The notes beneath the pieces are model-generated. The model worked only from the letters and a program-made list of their open reading frames with translations, was not told the DNA's origin and made no database searches. From Bradyrhizobium guangxiense (lineage in GTDB: Bacteria > Pseudomonadota > Alphaproteobacteria > Rhizobiales > Xanthobacteraceae): a stretch of 64,000 nucleotides of DNA. The position numbers were made by a program, and so were the translations under genes. This document shows, piece after piece, positions 61,834-64,000 of the stretch; position 1 is the stretch's first letter, and each line of letters opens with the position of its first letter. The stretch covers positions 1,456,501 through 1,520,500 of the forward strand of contig NZ_CP022219.1 of NCBI RefSeq assembly GCF_004114915.1. The letters run 5' to 3'.

Positions 61834-62490
61834 ATGACACCGCATTTTGGTCTTGCCGAGTTCGGCTTCCTGCTGCGTGGGCTGCAATGGACGGTGTTGC
61901 TGACGCTGGTCGCGTTTGTTGGCGGCTGCACGGCAGGCCTCGCCGTCGCATTGCTATGCACCTGCGGTCATAGGAGCGTGGAATGGATCACCCGCATCTA
62001 CATCGGGATATTCCAGGGCACGCCGCTGCTGCTGCAGCTCTTCGTCGTGTATTACGGATTGGCGCTCACCGGGCTGAAGCTCGATGCCTTCGTGGCGGTG
62101 GCGATCGGCTTCACCGTGAATGCCTCCGCCTTCCTCGGCGAGATCTGGCGCGGCGCGATCCAGGCCGTGCCGCGTGGCCAGACCGAGGCGGCGATGGCGC
62201 TTGGACTGCACTATTCGTCCCGCATGCGCGACATCGTGCTGCCGCAGGCAATCCGCATCTCGCTGCCCGCGACCATCGGCTATCTCGTGCAGCTCATCAA
62301 GGGCACGTCGCTCGCCGCCATCGTCGGTTTCATCGAACTCGCTCGCGCCGGTCAAATCGTATCGAACCAGACCTTCCAGCCCTTGCTCGTCTTCGGCGTG
62401 GTCGGCGCGATGTACTTCATCCTCTGCTGGCCCCTCTCATGGTGGGGCAGCCGGATGGAAGCCAGGCTTTCCCTGGCCAGTCAAAGGTAG
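61834..62490 (+). CDS. Polar amino-acid-type ABC transporter permease 2
   Basis: The 218-residue partner permease has RIYIGIFQGTPLLLQLFVVYYGLAL, the EAA loop GQTEAAMALGLHYSSRMRDIVLPQAI and a final helix GVVGAMYFILCWPLSWW. It starts ten bases after permease 1 with GAGGGAGC upstream. Confidence 0.93.
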   Translation: MTPHFGLAEFGFLLRGLQWTVLLTLVAFVGGCTAGLAVALLCTCGHRSVEWITRIYIGIFQGTPLLLQLFVVYYGLALTGLKLDAFVAVAIGFTVNASAFLGEIWRGAIQAVPRGQTEAAMALGLHYSSRMRDIVLPQAIRISLPATIGYLVQLIKGTSLAAIVGFIELARAGQIVSNQTFQPLLVFGVVGAMYFILCWPLSWWGSRMEARLSLASQR

Positions 62491-62541
62491 GAACGGCGCA
62501 CCTACTCAATCACAAACAGCCATCACCGGGAGGAGATACTC

Positions 62542-63369
62542 ATGTCGTTTTCACTCAATCGTCGTCGCTTCGGCATTGCCATGCTGGCGCTCGGGGCCAT
62601 CGCTCTCGCGGGCAAATCGCAGGCGGGCACGTTGGAAGACGTGAAGAAGAAGGGCGTCGTCGTCATTGGCATTCAGGGCGACAATCCCCCCTGGGGCTAT
62701 GTCGACAGCTCGGGAAAACAGGATGGCATCGATGCCGACATGGGGCGCGCCTTCGCCGAATATCTCGGCGTCAAGGCCGAGTTCGTCCCCCTGGCGGTGG
62801 CCAATCGCATTCCGGCGCTGACCACAGGCCGCGTCGACATTCTGTTCGCAACCATGGCCATGCTGCCCGAGCGTGCGAAGGCGGTGCAGTATTCCAAGCC
62901 CTACGTCGCCAACGAGATCACGCTGGTCGCTGCCCAGGCGACCCCGATCAGCAGCAATGCCGACATGGGCAAGTACGTCATCGGCGTTCCCAGGTCCTCC
63001 ACGCAGGATACTCAGGTCACCAACAACGCCCCGTCCGGGACCGAGATCCGCAGATTCGACGATGACGCCGCCACCATCCAGGCGCTGCTCTCTGGCCAAG
63101 TCCAGGCCGTCGGCGCGAACCTGTTTTATCCGCAGCGTCTCAATGCCGCGAAACCCGAACTTGGGTTCGAGCCCAAGCTTCACTTCACCGCTCTCTATAA
63201 CGGCGCTTGCACGCGCCTCGGAGAGAAGGAGTGGAACGCGACGGCCAACAAGTTCATCGACGAGATCAAGTCGAACGGCAAGTTGGCCGGTTTCTATGCC
63301 AAATGGATGAAGGTCCCGGTCCCTGTCTTCCCGGACTCCGTCCCCGGCGTTCCCTTCACCGTCCAGTAG
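62542..63369 (+). CDS. ABC transporter substrate-binding protein, family 3
   Basis: The 275-residue protein has a leader RRRFGIAMLALGAIALAGKSQAG (twin-arginine-like), then the SBP family 3 pattern: GVVVIGIQGDNPPWGYVDSSGKQDGIDADMGRAFAEYLGVKAEFVPL, RVDILFATMAMLPERAKAVQYSKPY. It binds small polar acids or amino acids. GGGAGGAG is upstream. The ligand cannot be read from the sequence. Confidence 0.92.
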   Translation: MSFSLNRRRFGIAMLALGAIALAGKSQAGTLEDVKKKGVVVIGIQGDNPPWGYVDSSGKQDGIDADMGRAFAEYLGVKAEFVPLAVANRIPALTTGRVDILFATMAMLPERAKAVQYSKPYVANEITLVAAQATPISSNADMGKYVIGVPRSSTQDTQVTNNAPSGTEIRRFDDDAATIQALLSGQVQAVGANLFYPQRLNAAKPELGFEPKLHFTALYNGACTRLGEKEWNATANKFIDEIKSNGKLAGFYAKWMKVPVPVFPDSVPGVPFTVQ

Positions 63370-63426
63370 CCACCGCGAGCGGCCGGCGCGATCCGCGTTG
63401 GCCGCCGCCCAACGGCGGAGACCAGC

Positions 63427-64000
63427 ATGCAGGACCAGATCCTGATCGAAATGAAGGGCGTGCAGAAATGGTACGGCGGGGACCAAGCTCTCCGCAACGT
63501 CGATCTCACTGTGCGCAGAGGTGAAAAGATCGTGCTCTGCGGCCCGTCCGGTTCAGGCAAGTCAACGCTGATCCGCTGCATCAACCGCCTGGAGCCGATC
63601 CAGCAGGGCACCATCGTGGTGAACGGTCACCGGCTGGACGACAGCATCAAGGCTATCGATGTCGTACGTCAGGACGTCGGCATGGTCTTTCAGAGCTTCA
63701 ATCTCTTTCCGCATATGACGGTCTTGCAGAACTGCATGCTCGCGCCCATTCGCGCGCGCCGCATCGGCAAGGCCGAGGCGGAAGCGACCGCGCGAAAATA
63801 TCTCGAGCGCGTGCACATCGGTGACCAGGCCGAGAAGTATCCGGCTCAGCTTTCGGGCGGTCAGCAACAGCGCGTCGCGATCGCGCGCGCGCTGTGTATG
63901 CAGCCGAAGGTCATGCTGTTTGACGAGCCAACCTCGGCGCTCGACCCTGAGATGGTCAAGGAGGTGCTGGATACGATGATCGGCCTCGCCAATGACGGCA
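63427..64000 (+). CDS. Amino-acid-type ABC transporter ATPase, 3' part missing
   Basis: About 191 residues are visible and the gene runs off the right edge. The Walker A motif (GPSGSGKST), Q loop ([11 protein letters not shown]), LSGGQQQR signature and Walker B ([14 protein letters not shown]) are complete. It matches the GlnQ/HisP type. CGGAG lies six bases ahead of ATG 63427. It is the last gene seen of the importer operon. Confidence 0.94.
   Translation, partial: MQDQILIEMKGVQKWYGGDQALRNVDLTVRRGEKIVLCGPSGSGKSTLIRCINRLEPIQQGTIVVNGHRLDDSIKAIDVVRQDVGMVFQSFNLFPHMTVLQNCMLAPIRARRIGKAEAEATARKYLERVHIGDQAEKYPAQLSGGQQQRVAIARALCMQPKVMLFDEPTSALDPEMVKEVLDTMIGLANDG

Overview
The window is a 64-kb piece of a GC-rich alphaproteobacterial chromosome, most likely Bradyrhizobium or a close relative. 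The reasons are the family make-up (ClpS2-type adaptor, extensin-like and RT0821-type proteins, the gene order fabI - phosphoglycerate-mutase-like - aroC, and the order HDAC-like - xseB - dxs - tlyA - RNA methyltransferase), the GTG/TTG starts, and dispersed palindromes beginning GTCATTCCGG and GCATGATCCGG. No phage, insertion sequence, integrase or CRISPR array was seen. Species assignment is an inference from gene content.

Layout. 1-6.5 kb: a truncated thiamine-diphosphate enzyme, a PRC-barrel protein, an EmrAB-type efflux pair, and an HxlR regulator divergent from an SDR gene with a clear operator palindrome between them. 6.5-16.7 kb: nitronate monooxygenase, a PhoD phosphatase, an aldo/keto reductase, small secreted proteins, an HTH protein coupled to an HpaD-like ring-cleaving dioxygenase, an aminotransferase, DUF3124, and a Kef-type antiporter. 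16.8-25.1 kb: ribB, gcdH, a metallo-hydrolase, DUF1499, an acyl-CoA ligase, an extensin-like protein and an L,D-transpeptidase, separated by copies of one palindromic repeat. 25.4-35.9 kb: corA, an SDR, pdxH, a DnaJ-like chaperone, an ECF sigma/anti-sigma pair, fabI, a histidine phosphatase, aroC and a class III cyclase. 35.9-38.8 kb: clpS and a fluoride-resistance operon (riboswitch, terminator, MFS, two crcB, DUF190). 39-52 kb: a VWA protein, a duplicated-domain protein, a nucleotidyltransferase, an Acg-like reductase, RNA methyltransferases, and the isoprenoid gene dxs with an in-frame stop. 52-55 kb: a crotonase, a DmdC-like dehydrogenase and tRNA-Gln(TTG). 55.3-64 kb: a LysR-controlled catabolic cluster with a keto-acid reductase, VOC, MaoC, CoA-transferase, two different shikimate/quinate dehydrogenases and a polar-amino-acid-type ABC importer running off the right edge.

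How the parts work together. The strongest system-level signal is the fluoride riboswitch at 38748-38810 (minus). Its P1, pseudoknot and terminator can all be read, and it leads into MFS-crcB-crcB-DUF190. The second is the cluster at 55.3-64 kb, which looks like uptake plus CoA-dependent breakdown of a hydroxylated or cyclic acid whose identity cannot be read from sequence. The third is the dxs nonsense codon: the reading frame continues intact on both sides, so this is either a sequence error, a very recent mutation, or readthrough.

Limits: all calls come from reading the sequence and recalled family motifs. No similarity search or folding program was run.
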